Shown here piece after piece: positions 25,142 to 34,528 of a DNA stretch of 64,000 bases (positions are counted from its first letter, which is position 1; every line of letters starts with the position of its first letter). The DNA is from an uncultured Aquimarina sp. (GTDB lineage Bacteria; Bacteroidota; Bacteroidia; Flavobacteriales; Flavobacteriaceae): assembly GCF_947500065.1 (NCBI RefSeq), contig NZ_CANMQT010000009.1, forward strand, positions 1-64,000. Direction: 5' to 3'. The notes under the pieces were generated by a model, which was not told where the DNA came from, did no database searches, and saw only the letters and a program-made list of their open reading frames with translations. The position numbers and the translations under genes are program-made.

Positions 25142-27010
25142 TTAATTAATGTTGACTTTACCTCCTAATACTTTTACTTTGGCGCCATTAATTAAACTGG
25201 TCGCCGCCCCAGTTAAATTTAGAACACCTGCTGTAATAACGGTCAGAATAGCACCACTTTGTATATTGGTCATCACTGCCCCAGTAATAGAGATTCGTTT
25301 ACCAAATACGGAAACACTTTTAGATCCATTTATAGAAACTTTAGAACCGGCCTTAGCCTTTACATCACTACCTGCATCCATACTAAAATTGGTCCCTGCA
25401 CTAGAACTTATATCTTTCGCAGCTGTTGAGCTAATATTATTTCCAGCATTAACAGTCAGATCGTTACTTGCTTCTATAGCAATATCTGTAGAGGAAAAGG
25501 TGATCTTATTAGGCGCATTGATCGTAATTTCTCCATTACCGCCCATAACAATTGTGTTCCCACTTGGATCTGCAATGGTAACACTGCCATCAGCATCGTT
25601 AAGTGTTACTTGATTACCACTTCGGGTTTTGATAGCTTTTAAGTGATTATTACCACTTTTAAAACTTTCTGGTACAGACGATGCATTGGTTACACTTCCT
25701 TTGACAATAGGTAATTCTGCATTGCCTCCTTCGTGATCAACAATGACTTCATCTCCTTTTTCTGGAACAAAATACATTCCTTGACCAGGCCCACCTGCTA
25801 AACTTGCTTGACGGATCCAAGGCGAGGTTTCTCCTGTTTCTTTTTGCCAGGCATATTGTATTTTTACACGTCCCATTCCTTCTGGATCTACATTGTCTAC
25901 TACAACTGCTGTTTGTGATTTGCCTTTAGGATATGCTTTAATAGAAGTTTTGGGATACGCATCAGTTTCTGCAGTAATAGCTTCAAAGGTATTTTCATAT
26001 CTACCATTTTCAGTACAACTGTGTTTTATTTTTGTGATTCTATAACCTCCATATGATGATGTTTCTCCATCTATTAATATTGTACTTCCGACAGTGATAC
26101 TGGGGTTACTGCTTTTTCCTGTTACTTTTATCTGATTAACTTCATTCGCTTGTTTTTGATGAAATACTTGATCATCTATCCTGGATTTCATTTGTGGATC
26201 ATCATAAGCACTCACAAATACCTGGGTTTCTTTTTGAAACAGTTTATCACTTTTTTGACTTATTGTAGATATGAAGCCTTTAGCATTAGAGCTTAATTCC
26301 TTAGTCTTTACTTCGTGAAAACCGTCTGTTAGGTAATCATTGGTGAAATATTTGAAGTTATTAGGAATCGCTTCCGTTTTCATAGATAATTCAAGTAAAT
26401 CATAACCGTATCGTAATTTTATAGGATCTTTATTCTCAGGTTTTCCAAATACTAATTGAGTACCATTGTAATAAAACCATTCTCCGTATTGAGCAGCCAA
26501 TCTGCTTGCATATTGAAAAGCACTTTCTTCTTGTTGTACGCTATAATGAATAGGAGTAATTTTTTTTGGAGAAATGTGATATTGTAAAACCCCTTTGTCA
26601 TATCCTGTAAAGGTTTTTTCCAAAATTTCTGAAATCCCAATATCTTGATGTGAAGTGTAATGAGGTCCGTCATCTGTAATAATACTACAGCTTTTTCCAA
26701 TAATATGTACAAGATCTCCCGTTTGTTGATAGAAACCTTTCACGGTATTTATAGTAGTTACAATGCCTTTGAACTCTAATATTTCATTTTCAGAAAAACC
26801 ATTCACAGACTGTATTTTTAATAAAAAAACAGTTCCTAAAAAATTAATGCTTTCTCCAGAAATATCATCTGTAACTAATTCTAATACATCCTTTCTGCAA
26901 ACTAATTCAAAACTGTGATGTGAATCTATTTCCTGATGAAGGGACAAACTTTTGAATGCAGGTATAACTTCTCCATCTATAAATATTTGTACTTGTGTGT
27001 CTGTTGCCAT
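25142..27010 (-). CDS. vgrG: VgrG-family T6SS spike protein
   Basis: 622 residues from the ATG at 27010 (MATDTQVQIFIDGEV). The longer frame from 27049 adds 13 residues unlike the family. The gp27-like part (about 1-365) includes ESAFQYASRLAAQYGEWFYYNG. The gp5 OB-fold (about 368-440) includes VDPEGMGRVKIQYAW, SPWIRQASLAGG and FVPEKGDEVIVDHEGGNAELPIVKGSV. The C-terminal beta-helix is Gly/Ser/Ala-rich with repeated short strands. It trimerises as the puncturing tip of a contractile injector and caps with PAAR-type proteins. It is the first gene of the operon. An eCIS or phage baseplate V protein is the alternative, less likely with DUF4280 and DUF2235 neighbours. Confidence 0.9.
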   Translation of the reverse strand: MATDTQVQIFIDGEVIPAFKSLSLHQEIDSHHSFELVCRKDVLELVTDDISGESINFLGTVFLLKIQSVNGFSENEILEFKGIVTTINTVKGFYQQTGDLVHIIGKSCSIITDDGPHYTSHQDIGISEILEKTFTGYDKGVLQYHISPKKITPIHYSVQQEESAFQYASRLAAQYGEWFYYNGTQLVFGKPENKDPIKLRYGYDLLELSMKTEAIPNNFKYFTNDYLTDGFHEVKTKELSSNAKGFISTISQKSDKLFQKETQVFVSAYDDPQMKSRIDDQVFHQKQANEVNQIKVTGKSSNPSITVGSTILIDGETSSYGGYRITKIKHSCTENGRYENTFEAITAETDAYPKTSIKAYPKGKSQTAVVVDNVDPEGMGRVKIQYAWQKETGETSPWIRQASLAGGPGQGMYFVPEKGDEVIVDHEGGNAELPIVKGSVTNASSVPESFKSGNNHLKAIKTRSGNQVTLNDADGSVTIADPSGNTIVMGGNGEITINAPNKITFSSTDIAIEASNDLTVNAGNNISSTAAKDISSSAGTNFSMDAGSDVKAKAGSKVSINGSKSVSVFGKRISITGAVMTNIQSGAILTVITAGVLNLTGAATSLINGAKVKVLGGKVNIN

Positions 27011-27372
27011 AATAATGTTGAATTGAGATAAGAAATATCCTATTTGCACCCTTAAAGTAACATCAAGATCTCTCTTAAATTGGGAAATGGGGATGAATGG
27101 TTATTATATAAGGATGTTTGTAGCGGATTTTGTGGTTTTATAGAAAAACACTTATACTTAAACAGCTAGTAAGTAAAGTAATAAGGGCTTTTTCTTTAAA
27201 GAAAATTGTGGGTGGGCGAGATAAAAAAATATATAGTACAATTACATTGTTCCTTACATATTGACTGTTTGTCAACAAAATCTTCTCGAATGTCCACTGG
27301 ATTATCTTACTTGATAATAAGACCATTAAGTTTATACTCAATTTAACAATATCATTTTAAAATTAAAAAGCA
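27011..27372 (+). other. Divergent intergenic region before VgrG and a lipoprotein gene
   Basis: About 360 bases between divergent genes, which must hold both promoters. On the minus strand TACTTTAA about 40 bases before vgrG is a near match to the TAnnTTTG -7 element. A 16-bp palindrome (TTTTCTTTAAAGAAAA, 27190-27205) and a short inverted repeat TTGAC-TGTTT-GTCAA (27261-27275) are present but nothing ties them to a regulator. No convincing small gene is seen. Confidence 0.4.
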
Positions 27373-27792
27373 ATGAACATTCAAAACAATTTTTTAAAAA
27401 ACTTAGGAAAAGTAGCAGTAATACTATCTGTTTTATTCGTTACATCTTGTGGTAGTGATGATGATGGTGCAGTAGTTGATCAATTTGTTACCTTACCTAC
27501 TACAGTATTGACATCATATACAGGAAACTTAGTATATACTCCTGGTGACGGTTCAGGACCAACCATTAATACAAGTGGTTCTGCTACTATAGCTGTATCA
27601 GGTAATACTTATACCATAAGTTTTAGTGATGGAGTTCCTTCATTGAGCGGTCTTGTATTTTTGTCAGGAGCTAATGGAAATTTTGTATCAGCTTCCTCTG
27701 GTGTTTCTACAACTGGTGTTTCAGTAGAAGATGGGGATTTAGCAGTAGGAGCTACAATTGGTGGAAACACTTGGGCGTTCTCTACGAACTAG
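27373..27792 (+). CDS. Small surface or periplasmic lipoprotein
   Basis: 139 residues with a lipoprotein signal ending LFVTSCGSDDDG. The cysteine followed by an acidic Asp-rich stretch resembles the lipoprotein export signal that directs Bacteroidota lipoproteins to the cell surface. The mature part is Thr/Ser/Gly-rich with predicted beta strands (GNTYTISFSDG; ATIGGNTWAFSTN) and no known domain. It is a single gene with its own terminator. Confidence 0.75.
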   Translation: MNIQNNFLKNLGKVAVILSVLFVTSCGSDDDGAVVDQFVTLPTTVLTSYTGNLVYTPGDGSGPTINTSGSATIAVSGNTYTISFSDGVPSLSGLVFLSGANGNFVSASSGVSTTGVSVEDGDLAVGATIGGNTWAFSTN

Positions 27793-27821
27793 AATCAATT
27801 TTATTTAGAATATCTATATGG

Positions 27822-27849
27822 AAGAGTGATTTTGGGGAAAATCACTCTT
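27822..27849 (+). terminator. Intrinsic terminator after the small lipoprotein gene
   Basis: A perfect 12-bp stem (AAGAGTGATTTT with AAAATCACTCTT) around GGGG, then TCTTC and a T-rich stretch, 30 bases after the stop. Confidence 0.85.
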
Positions 27850-27913
27850 TCTTCTTTATATATAATAATTGATTGTTATATCTATTTTAAACATTCTATA
27901 ATTCTCGAAACAC

Positions 27914-28960
27914 ATGAAACATAAACTCACATACAAAGCAATCACCATATTCTTATTTTGTGCTATAATAGTTGGATGCGGTAGTAAAAAATCATTAAAG
28001 ACTGAAGTGATAAAACCTCCAATAGTTTCTCTTGATGCAACTGTAAAAAGAATCGGAATTCTTAATAGGAGCATACCATCTGATGAAAATGCAGGACTGG
28101 ATCAGATTGATAAAATATTGTCAATCGAAGGGGAAAAACTTGACAAAGAAGGAGCAGAGCAAGCACTAATTGCCTTAAAAACTGCTTTGTTGAAGAATCC
28201 AAGATTTACAGAAGTAACCATATTGCCAATTAAATTAAAGGAGAATCCAGGAGGAGGAGTTTTTCCGTCATCATTAAGTTGGGATCAAATAGACAATCTT
28301 TGTAAAACAAATAACGTAGATGCCATTTTTACTTTAGCATTATATGATACAGACGCTAAGGCAACTTACACTGTTGCAGAGACTAAGATAGATGGTCCTT
28401 TAGGAATAAAAATACCAGCAATTGAACATAAAGTGAATATCGACACAAAGATAAAAACTGGTTGGCGTGTGTATGATCCTATTCGTAAAAAAATAAGTGA
28501 TCAACTTTCAGTTAATGAAAAAACAAAATCTACTGGTAAGGGGATTAATCCAATAAAAGCAATTGAAGCTGCAACAAATAGAAAACAATCTGTCTTACAG
28601 ATTAGCCAAAAAATAGCGAGCGATTACGCATTGAGGCTATTGCCTTATAAAGATAAGGTGTACCGAGATTATTATGTGAAAGCTACACCAAATTTTGAAA
28701 TAGCCAAACGGAAAGTAGAAACAGGACAATGGGAAGGAGCTGCAGAATTGTGGGAAAAAGAATCGACTAACCAAGATCCTGAAATTGCAGGACAAGCTTG
28801 TTTTAACATGGCTTTTTATAATGAAATCAAAGGAGACTATACTAAAGCTATTGAATGGGCTACTAAGGCTTATACTGATTATGAAAATAAAAATGCACTC
28901 CGGTACATAGATGATTTAAAGGAAAGAATTGAGAATCAGAAAATAGTTGGTGAAAATTAG
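27914..28960 (+). CDS. DUF6340-type lipoprotein with C-terminal TPR-like repeats
   Basis: 348 residues. A lipoprotein signal ends IIVGCGSKK. The mature N-terminal half (about 40-250) has a KRIGILNRSIP start and a central SWDQIDNLCKTNNVDAIFTLALYDTD segment. The last 100 residues (from YVKATPNFEIAKRKVETGQWEGAAELWEKE) form TPR-like helices. The pattern agrees with the uncharacterised DUF6340 family of Bacteroidota, named from memory. It probably works in the envelope, anchored to the outer membrane. No catalytic residues are apparent. Confidence 0.72.
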   Translation: MKHKLTYKAITIFLFCAIIVGCGSKKSLKTEVIKPPIVSLDATVKRIGILNRSIPSDENAGLDQIDKILSIEGEKLDKEGAEQALIALKTALLKNPRFTEVTILPIKLKENPGGGVFPSSLSWDQIDNLCKTNNVDAIFTLALYDTDAKATYTVAETKIDGPLGIKIPAIEHKVNIDTKIKTGWRVYDPIRKKISDQLSVNEKTKSTGKGINPIKAIEAATNRKQSVLQISQKIASDYALRLLPYKDKVYRDYYVKATPNFEIAKRKVETGQWEGAAELWEKESTNQDPEIAGQACFNMAFYNEIKGDYTKAIEWATKAYTDYENKNALRYIDDLKERIENQKIVGEN

Positions 28961-29083
28961 ACTTTATAACTTTTTGAATCTATTACCAAACTAATGTTTT
29001 GATATGATTTTTCAAACGATGTTTGTCATCTACTCAATAGAATATGTTGATGCGCTATTGCTAAATTTTTAATCTTCAAAAAT

Positions 29084-30148
29084 ATGAAACCTGTATTTAC
29101 ACTACTTTTTGTTATTTTATCCCAATTCATTTTTTCACAAAATGGAAGTCTTTTTTATATGGTAGACGGAATTCCATCAGGAGCTTCAAGTATAGATGTA
29201 TTTATTGATGCATTAATAGATGATTTTCCGGATAATGAGGCTCTCGGAAATGTCTTTTTTTCTATTGAAGAGATTGATGAAGTAAATATTTCCTCACCTA
29301 TCTATACTGGAACAGTACTAGGAACCTTTAGTTTTGTTTTAGGAGAAGGGCAAAGCACATTTACAGAAACAATTGATCTTGTTTCAGGAGTTACTTTAAC
29401 AGATGAATTACCAGAAGGAAGAGTATACAGGGTTGTTGCAGAAGGAGGTGTTATACAGGATTTTAATACTTTTGAGGATTTGGGTATTATGAGTGCATTT
29501 CCTGAATATCAAAAACTGGATTTTGGCGGTAATATTTTTGACTCCATAATTAATGTGTCTTTTGTTGATAAACCTAAAGAAGTAATTACTAATGATAATT
29601 TTATCATTAAAACAGAAATTAATACAAGCACTTTACCTGAATTTGACTTTGGAGAAATACGTTTTCAGATTCATGAAGTAGATGAAGAGGATTTATATAC
29701 ACTGGAAGATGTACCTAATCAATCATTTATTAGCCAAAGTTCTTCTATACAAATAAACGCTAGTGGTACTATTACTCATGATTTCACCTTGGCTGCACCG
29801 TCTGTAATAAGTAGTAGTTTACAGTCGGGAAGGGGTTATAGAGTTCGGGTTTTGAACACAGGAACTATTATAACATATCCATTTCCTTATAAATTGAATG
29901 TGTCAACAACACTTTCTGTTAACGATTTTAATATCAATCCTAAAAAAATCATCGTATATCCTAATCCCGCTATTCAAACAATCACAATAGATACAAATAT
30001 TGTTAGTGATAGCTATAGAGTGTATAATCAATCTGGAAAAATGGTAAAAGAAGAAAAAGCTGATGGAACTTTAGATGTAGAAAATCTAAGTCCTGGTATT
30101 TATTTTTTAGTTACTGATAATGGTGCAACGAAGTTTGTGAAAAAGTAA
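29084..30148 (+). CDS. T9SS-sorted secreted protein
   Basis: 354 residues. The signal peptide is about residues 1-18 (ending IFSQ). Two tandem, related beta-rich units (about 20-155 and 160-270) follow, each with a ...TIDL/FTLA...GRxYRVxxxG pattern. The C-terminal 80 residues are a type A sorting domain (YPNPAIQTITID, YNQSGKMVKEEK, LSPGIYFLVT, KFVKK). Such proteins are exported by Sec, then by the type IX machine, and released or anchored at the surface. It stands alone and meets the DUF6095 gene tail to tail, three bases apart. Confidence 0.85.
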   Translation: MKPVFTLLFVILSQFIFSQNGSLFYMVDGIPSGASSIDVFIDALIDDFPDNEALGNVFFSIEEIDEVNISSPIYTGTVLGTFSFVLGEGQSTFTETIDLVSGVTLTDELPEGRVYRVVAEGGVIQDFNTFEDLGIMSAFPEYQKLDFGGNIFDSIINVSFVDKPKEVITNDNFIIKTEINTSTLPEFDFGEIRFQIHEVDEEDLYTLEDVPNQSFISQSSSIQINASGTITHDFTLAAPSVISSSLQSGRGYRVRVLNTGTIITYPFPYKLNVSTTLSVNDFNINPKKIIVYPNPAIQTITIDTNIVSDSYRVYNQSGKMVKEEKADGTLDVENLSPGIYFLVTDNGATKFVKK

Positions 30149-30150
30149 AA

Positions 30151-30384
30151 CTATTTCTTTCCAAAAATAGAATCCATGATAGTTCTTAACCCTCTAAAAG
30201 CCATAAATATAGCAAAAGCAGCTCCAATCAACCCTACAATTAATATTGGATAATAATATGGGTGATCTTGGTTTTTAAATGCTGAATGTATAATAACAGG
30301 GCTAATAAACATACATATCAATGCAATAGCCATTCGTTGTACTCCTTTACCCAATAATTCTTTATCTGTTCTCTTAGGCTCCAT
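30151..30384 (-). CDS. Small membrane protein, DUF6095-type
   Basis: 77 residues with two membrane helices (IALICMFISPVIIHSAF and YPILIVGLIGAAFAIFMAF) and charged ends. Its start overlaps the end of murQ by 11 bases, so it is translated in coupling with MurQ. The family name is given from memory of flavobacterial gene order and the function is unknown. Confidence 0.72.
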   Translation of the reverse strand: MEPKRTDKELLGKGVQRMAIALICMFISPVIIHSAFKNQDHPYYYPILIVGLIGAAFAIFMAFRGLRTIMDSIFGKK

Positions 30385-31186
30385 AATTGTTTATTGCTTC
30401 GCGAACACTACCATATTTTTCTAATAACTCGGCAGCTAATGTTCTTTTGATTTTTAATTCCTCCATAATCATACGTGTACCACGATCAACCAATTTGTTA
30501 TTGCTGAGTTGCATATCGACCATTTTATTACCTTTTACTCTCCCTAACTGGATCATGGTAGCAGTTGATATCATGTTCAGAACTAATTTTTGAGCGGTAC
30601 CTGCTTTCATACGGGAACTTCCGGTAACAAATTCCGGACCTACTGTTACCACAATAGGGTATTTTGCAGTTAATGCTAATGGACTTCCTTCATTACAGGT
30701 AATACAACCAGTAATGATATTAGATTCATTACATTTTTTTAGGGCTCCAATAACATAAGGTGTTGTACCAGAAGCTGCAATACCAATAACAACATCTTTT
30801 GTTGAAATCTGATAAGTTTCAAGATCTTTCCATCCTTGTTCGGTACTATCTTCCGCAAATTCTACAGCTTTTCTTATAGCGGGATCGCCACCAGCAATTA
30901 AACCAATAACCAGTTCATGAGGAACCCCAAAAGTAGGAGGGCATTCACTAGCATCTACAACACCTAAGCGACCACTGGTTCCTGCGCCCATATAGAAAAG
31001 TCTTCCTCCATTTTTTAGTTTTTCAACAATTTGAAAAACTAATACATCAATTTGGGGAATAGATTTTTCTACAGCATCCGGGACTGTTTTATCTTCTTTA
31101 TTAATATTAGATAATAATTCAGAAATGGTCATCTTTTCCAGATGATTATATTTTGAAGCTTGTTCTGTTATTTTGGTAAACGCCAT
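30374..31186 (-). CDS. murQ: N-acetylmuramic acid 6-phosphate etherase
   Basis: 270 residues with a SIS fold. It carries the signature GAGTSGRLGVVDASECPPTFG (about 74-94), the Glu-containing AVEFAEDS segment, and SSRMKAGTAQKLVLNMISTA near 200. The enzyme cleaves the lactyl ether of MurNAc-6-phosphate to give GlcNAc-6-phosphate, in cell-wall recycling or use of external muramic acid. It lies 25 bases downstream of the DUF4249 gene. No MurNAc kinase or PTS gene is near. The association with an outer-membrane receptor operon is notable. Confidence 0.93.
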   Translation of the reverse strand: MAFTKITEQASKYNHLEKMTISELLSNINKEDKTVPDAVEKSIPQIDVLVFQIVEKLKNGGRLFYMGAGTSGRLGVVDASECPPTFGVPHELVIGLIAGGDPAIRKAVEFAEDSTEQGWKDLETYQISTKDVVIGIAASGTTPYVIGALKKCNESNIITGCITCNEGSPLALTAKYPIVVTVGPEFVTGSSRMKAGTAQKLVLNMISTATMIQLGRVKGNKMVDMQLSNNKLVDRGTRMIMEELKIKRTLAAELLEKYGSVREAINNYGA

Positions 31187-31211
31187 GCTTCAAAAATACT
31201 GATTTTCCTGA

Positions 31212-32033
31212 TTACTCTTCAATAGTAAATTCAAAACGATTTGCTTCGGATAAATTAAAGTACCCTAAAGCAAAATTATCTGGATTTGTGGTGTTGATAA
31301 TATTTCCTCTTATTTGTGCTGGAGGTGTCTGAAAAGGATTTCCTCCTTCTTGTTCGCTTTGTTCTATTAATAAGTTCGAATAGTTAAAGTATCGTTCATC
31401 TATTCCAAGAATTTTAATGGTTACTTCTTCACCTCCAATCATATCTTCATAAAAGTAGGAGAAGTTAAAAGCTTCACCTTGATAAAATCGATCTTCACTT
31501 GGGAGGTATAGATTGAAATCAAAATCAAATAAATAGAAATCTTCTCTATTACCATCATCTGTAAAGAAAACAATGACTTCGGTTTCATCTCCATCAAATA
31601 AGGTTCCATCTCCTTGTTCTATATTGTCAATAGCAACCGTTGGGATTAGTTGGGTTGTAGCTTTATAGGTTTCACCTTCATAAATAACAGTAAGTTCATA
31701 ATCTGTATCAAATTCAGGAATAATATTTTGATTCTCTGGAATGAACAACCCAGGTTCTGTCAATGATTCTACAAAATTAAAAATAGAATTATCAGAAAGA
31801 TTGGTAACAAATACAGTAGCATTACTAACCGTAGGCACATCATTATCAAAAAAAGGAGCTGATAAAGTGAGTTTTACACCACCTAATGCATCTACAGGAG
31901 TTTCGTCTAAATAAATCTCAAAAGAAGCGTCTATTACTAATCTTGGCTCTCCATTAGGAACATCTACATCAATAACATCTTCACAACTTGTAAAAATGGT
32001 AAGTCCGATTATGATAAAAAGTAGTTTTTTCAT
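31212..32033 (-). CDS. DUF4249-family lipoprotein
   Basis: 273 residues. The lipoprotein signal ends LTIFTSCEDVIDVDVPNGEPRLVIDA, a typical DUF4249 start. It is followed by an immunoglobulin-like beta region (VTLSAPFF-type strands, YELTVIYEGETYKATTQLIPTV) and a C-terminal FALGYFNLSEANRFEFTIEE. It begins four bases after the TonB receptor stop. DUF4249 lipoproteins regularly accompany such receptors, probably as the surface partner. The ligand is unknown. Confidence 0.88.
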   Translation of the reverse strand: MKKLLFIIIGLTIFTSCEDVIDVDVPNGEPRLVIDASFEIYLDETPVDALGGVKLTLSAPFFDNDVPTVSNATVFVTNLSDNSIFNFVESLTEPGLFIPENQNIIPEFDTDYELTVIYEGETYKATTQLIPTVAIDNIEQGDGTLFDGDETEVIVFFTDDGNREDFYLFDFDFNLYLPSEDRFYQGEAFNFSYFYEDMIGGEEVTIKILGIDERYFNYSNLLIEQSEQEGGNPFQTPPAQIRGNIINTTNPDNFALGYFNLSEANRFEFTIEE

Positions 32034-32037
32034 CTTT

Positions 32038-34431
32038 TTAAAATTTAAAATTATAGGTTACTGCAGGTACAATCCCAAAAATAGAAGTCCTTACCGCTTC
32101 ATTGACAAAAGTTTCTGTGTTTTGACTAAAGGTAATCGAGGCGGCATTTCTACGATTATATAGATTATAAACACTAAAAACCCATTCTCCCTGCCATTTT
32201 CTATTTTTATTTTTTCTAGGTGTTAATGTTGCAGAAATATCCATACGATGATAAGCTGGTAAACGTTGATCATTACGTAAGCCATCATAAATGGGTACTA
32301 TTAACCCTTGATATTCAAACTGCCCGGACGGGTAATTCGTCGGTTGTCCTGTTTGAAATAAGAAATTGGCATTAAATTTCCATTTTTTATTCAATTCATA
32401 ACTTCCGTTAAAAGAAATATCGTGAGTTTTGTCATAAGGAGTGTTATACCATTGTCCATTGTTAATACCTGTTTCGACTGGAGTTCTTCCAGGTGTACGT
32501 TGTTCTGATTTAGATAAGGTATATGCTAGCCATCCTTTAAACTTTCCTTGATTCTTTCTGATTAAAAGTTCTAAACCATAAGCTCTGGCTTCACCGTTTA
32601 ATATTTCTTGTTCAATAGCATCATTAGCGATAAGCTCAGCTCCGTCTATATAATCAATACGATTTTCAATGTCCTTGTAAAAAACTTCTGTTTCTACAGA
32701 ATATGCATCGTCATTAATACTTTTAAAGAACCCAAACGCATATTGATTTAATAATTGTGGTTTTACATACTTCCCACTTGGTGTCCAAACATCTAGTGGA
32801 GTAGGAGAGCTGGTATTGGATAACAGATGCAGGTATTGAGCCATTCTGTTATAGCTGGCTTTTATAGAAGTATTATCATTAAAAGCATATGCTAATGCTA
32901 GTCTAGGTTCAAGATTGGTGAAGTTTTTTATTTGATCACTTCGACTAATTCTTTCAGTTCCTATAGGATCGGCAGCTTCATAAATCTGTAATGCTGAGTT
33001 AAATAATAATGGATTATCATTTTCATAGATATTCAATTCATCTTGCCCCAATCTTGTAAAATTGCTCAATCTTATTCCATATTGTAAAGAGAGGTTATTA
33101 GAAATTTTATGTTCTGCATCTATATAAACCCCTAATTCATTAGCGTATTTATCAATTAGTTTGTCTCGAATAATTCCGGAGTCATCACGATTTGGTTTGA
33201 TCTCACCTGGATTGAACCGATAATAAATATCATTTATACCATAGTTAAGTTGAAAATTATCACTCAGGTAATGTTTTAAGTCATATTTTACATTAAAATT
33301 TCTAATTCCGGAATCCCATTCAAATCCTACAAAGTCTAATTCTAATCCATAAAAATAATCTGAATAGATCAAAGATAGATTAGAGAATAGTTTGTCTGAA
33401 AAAAGATGATTCCATCTTAGATTTAAAACGGTATTTCCATAGGTATTTCTAAAGCTTTCACTAATTGAGAACACATCACGACCAAAATATCCGGACACGA
33501 ATATGTTGTTATTCTCATTAATCTTGTAATTTAATTTTGCATTGAGATCATAAAAATAGGCTACGTTGTCATTGCCATCATCTAATAAAGGTAGGAAAAG
33601 GTGTGCATAAGATGCTCGACCACCTACCAGAAAAGCTCCTTTATTTTTTACAATCGGACCTTCCGCGAGTAGTCTACTAGATACCAGTCCAAGCCCTCCA
33701 CTAAGATGATACTCTTTACTATTCCCTTCTTTTTGATAAATATCTAACACTGATGAAACACGACCACCATATTTAGCAGGAATTCCTCCTTTATATAGTT
33801 TGATATCTTTGATGGCGTCTGGATTAAAAACCGAAAAGAATCCAAAAAGATGAGAAGAATTAAAGATGGTAGCTTCATCTAATAAAATTAGATTTTGATC
33901 CGCTGCACCACCACGTACGTTAAATCCAGAAGCTCCTTCTCCACCACTAGTTACTCCAGGTAATAGTACTATAGATTTAATGACATCGGCTTCGCCTAAT
34001 ACAACAGGTATTTGTTTAATGGTTCCTGCGGTTAGCTTATTCAGACTCATCTGAGGAGTCTTAATGTTGACTTTTTCTACATTTTCTGTAATTACTACTT
34101 CGTCTAACATCTCTGAAGCTTCTAATAATTGAAAATTCAACTTCTTATCTTCATTTAATATGATTTCCTGAATAATGTCTTTAAATCCTAAGTAACTAAC
34201 CTGTAGTTTATAGGTTCCCTCAGGTAAGGTAATAGAATAAAAGCCATATTCATTGGTTACGACTCCTTTACCAATTTCGGGAAACAGTACATTCACACCA
34301 ATTAGTGTTTCATTACTTGATTGCTCGGAAATGGTACCATTTATCGTAAATTTTTCTTGACTTATCAGGGAGCAATGAACTAGTAAACATAGCGTTACTA
34401 GCATTGTTTTAAGAGTGATATGTTTTTTCAA
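32038..34431 (-). CDS. TonB-dependent outer-membrane receptor with carboxypeptidase-like domain
   Basis: 797 residues. A signal peptide precedes a CarboxypepD_reg-like domain (about 28-115: INGTISEQSSNETLIGVNVLFPEIGKGVVTNEYGFYSITLPEG). The plug domain (about 120-240) includes PGVTSGGEGASGFNVRGGAADQNLILLDEA and GGIPAKYGGRVSSVLDI. A 22-strand-type barrel ends in VPAVTYNFKF with a terminal Phe. It imports an unknown large ligand using TonB energy. First gene of an operon with DUF4249, murQ and DUF6095. Confidence 0.92.
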   Translation of the reverse strand: MKKHITLKTMLVTLCLLVHCSLISQEKFTINGTISEQSSNETLIGVNVLFPEIGKGVVTNEYGFYSITLPEGTYKLQVSYLGFKDIIQEIILNEDKKLNFQLLEASEMLDEVVITENVEKVNIKTPQMSLNKLTAGTIKQIPVVLGEADVIKSIVLLPGVTSGGEGASGFNVRGGAADQNLILLDEATIFNSSHLFGFFSVFNPDAIKDIKLYKGGIPAKYGGRVSSVLDIYQKEGNSKEYHLSGGLGLVSSRLLAEGPIVKNKGAFLVGGRASYAHLFLPLLDDGNDNVAYFYDLNAKLNYKINENNNIFVSGYFGRDVFSISESFRNTYGNTVLNLRWNHLFSDKLFSNLSLIYSDYFYGLELDFVGFEWDSGIRNFNVKYDLKHYLSDNFQLNYGINDIYYRFNPGEIKPNRDDSGIIRDKLIDKYANELGVYIDAEHKISNNLSLQYGIRLSNFTRLGQDELNIYENDNPLLFNSALQIYEAADPIGTERISRSDQIKNFTNLEPRLALAYAFNDNTSIKASYNRMAQYLHLLSNTSSPTPLDVWTPSGKYVKPQLLNQYAFGFFKSINDDAYSVETEVFYKDIENRIDYIDGAELIANDAIEQEILNGEARAYGLELLIRKNQGKFKGWLAYTLSKSEQRTPGRTPVETGINNGQWYNTPYDKTHDISFNGSYELNKKWKFNANFLFQTGQPTNYPSGQFEYQGLIVPIYDGLRNDQRLPAYHRMDISATLTPRKNKNRKWQGEWVFSVYNLYNRRNAASITFSQNTETFVNEAVRTSIFGIVPAVTYNFKF

Positions 34432-34528
34432 AAGAAAGTTTTTTTCTGTAGCACTAATAGAATAGACGAACTAATCCAAAATATGTTACGATTTTGATAT
34501 ATAAATATATTCTAATATGTTCCTTTAA

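Larger units (their letters stand above)
16149..27010 (-). other. VgrG/PAAR-like type VI secretion effector operon (eight genes)
   Basis: Eight minus-strand genes with gaps of 2 to 58 bases, led by VgrG at 27010. The transcription order is VgrG, a 282-aa protein, DUF4280-A, a 445-aa protein, a 184-aa protein, DUF4280-B, a DUF2235 lipase and a 303-aa protein. The last six form two parallel three-gene blocks. No sheath, baseplate, membrane-complex or ClpV gene is present, so the secretion machine must be encoded elsewhere. Confidence 0.75.

Noticed and set aside
27190..27205. 16-bp palindrome TTTTCTTTAAAGAAAA
   Set aside because: AT-rich palindromes of this size are common at this base composition and it aligns with no promoter element.
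27138..27341. 67-codon minus-strand frame before vgrG
   Set aside because: AT-rich, no family resemblance, spans promoter-like sequence; probably chance.
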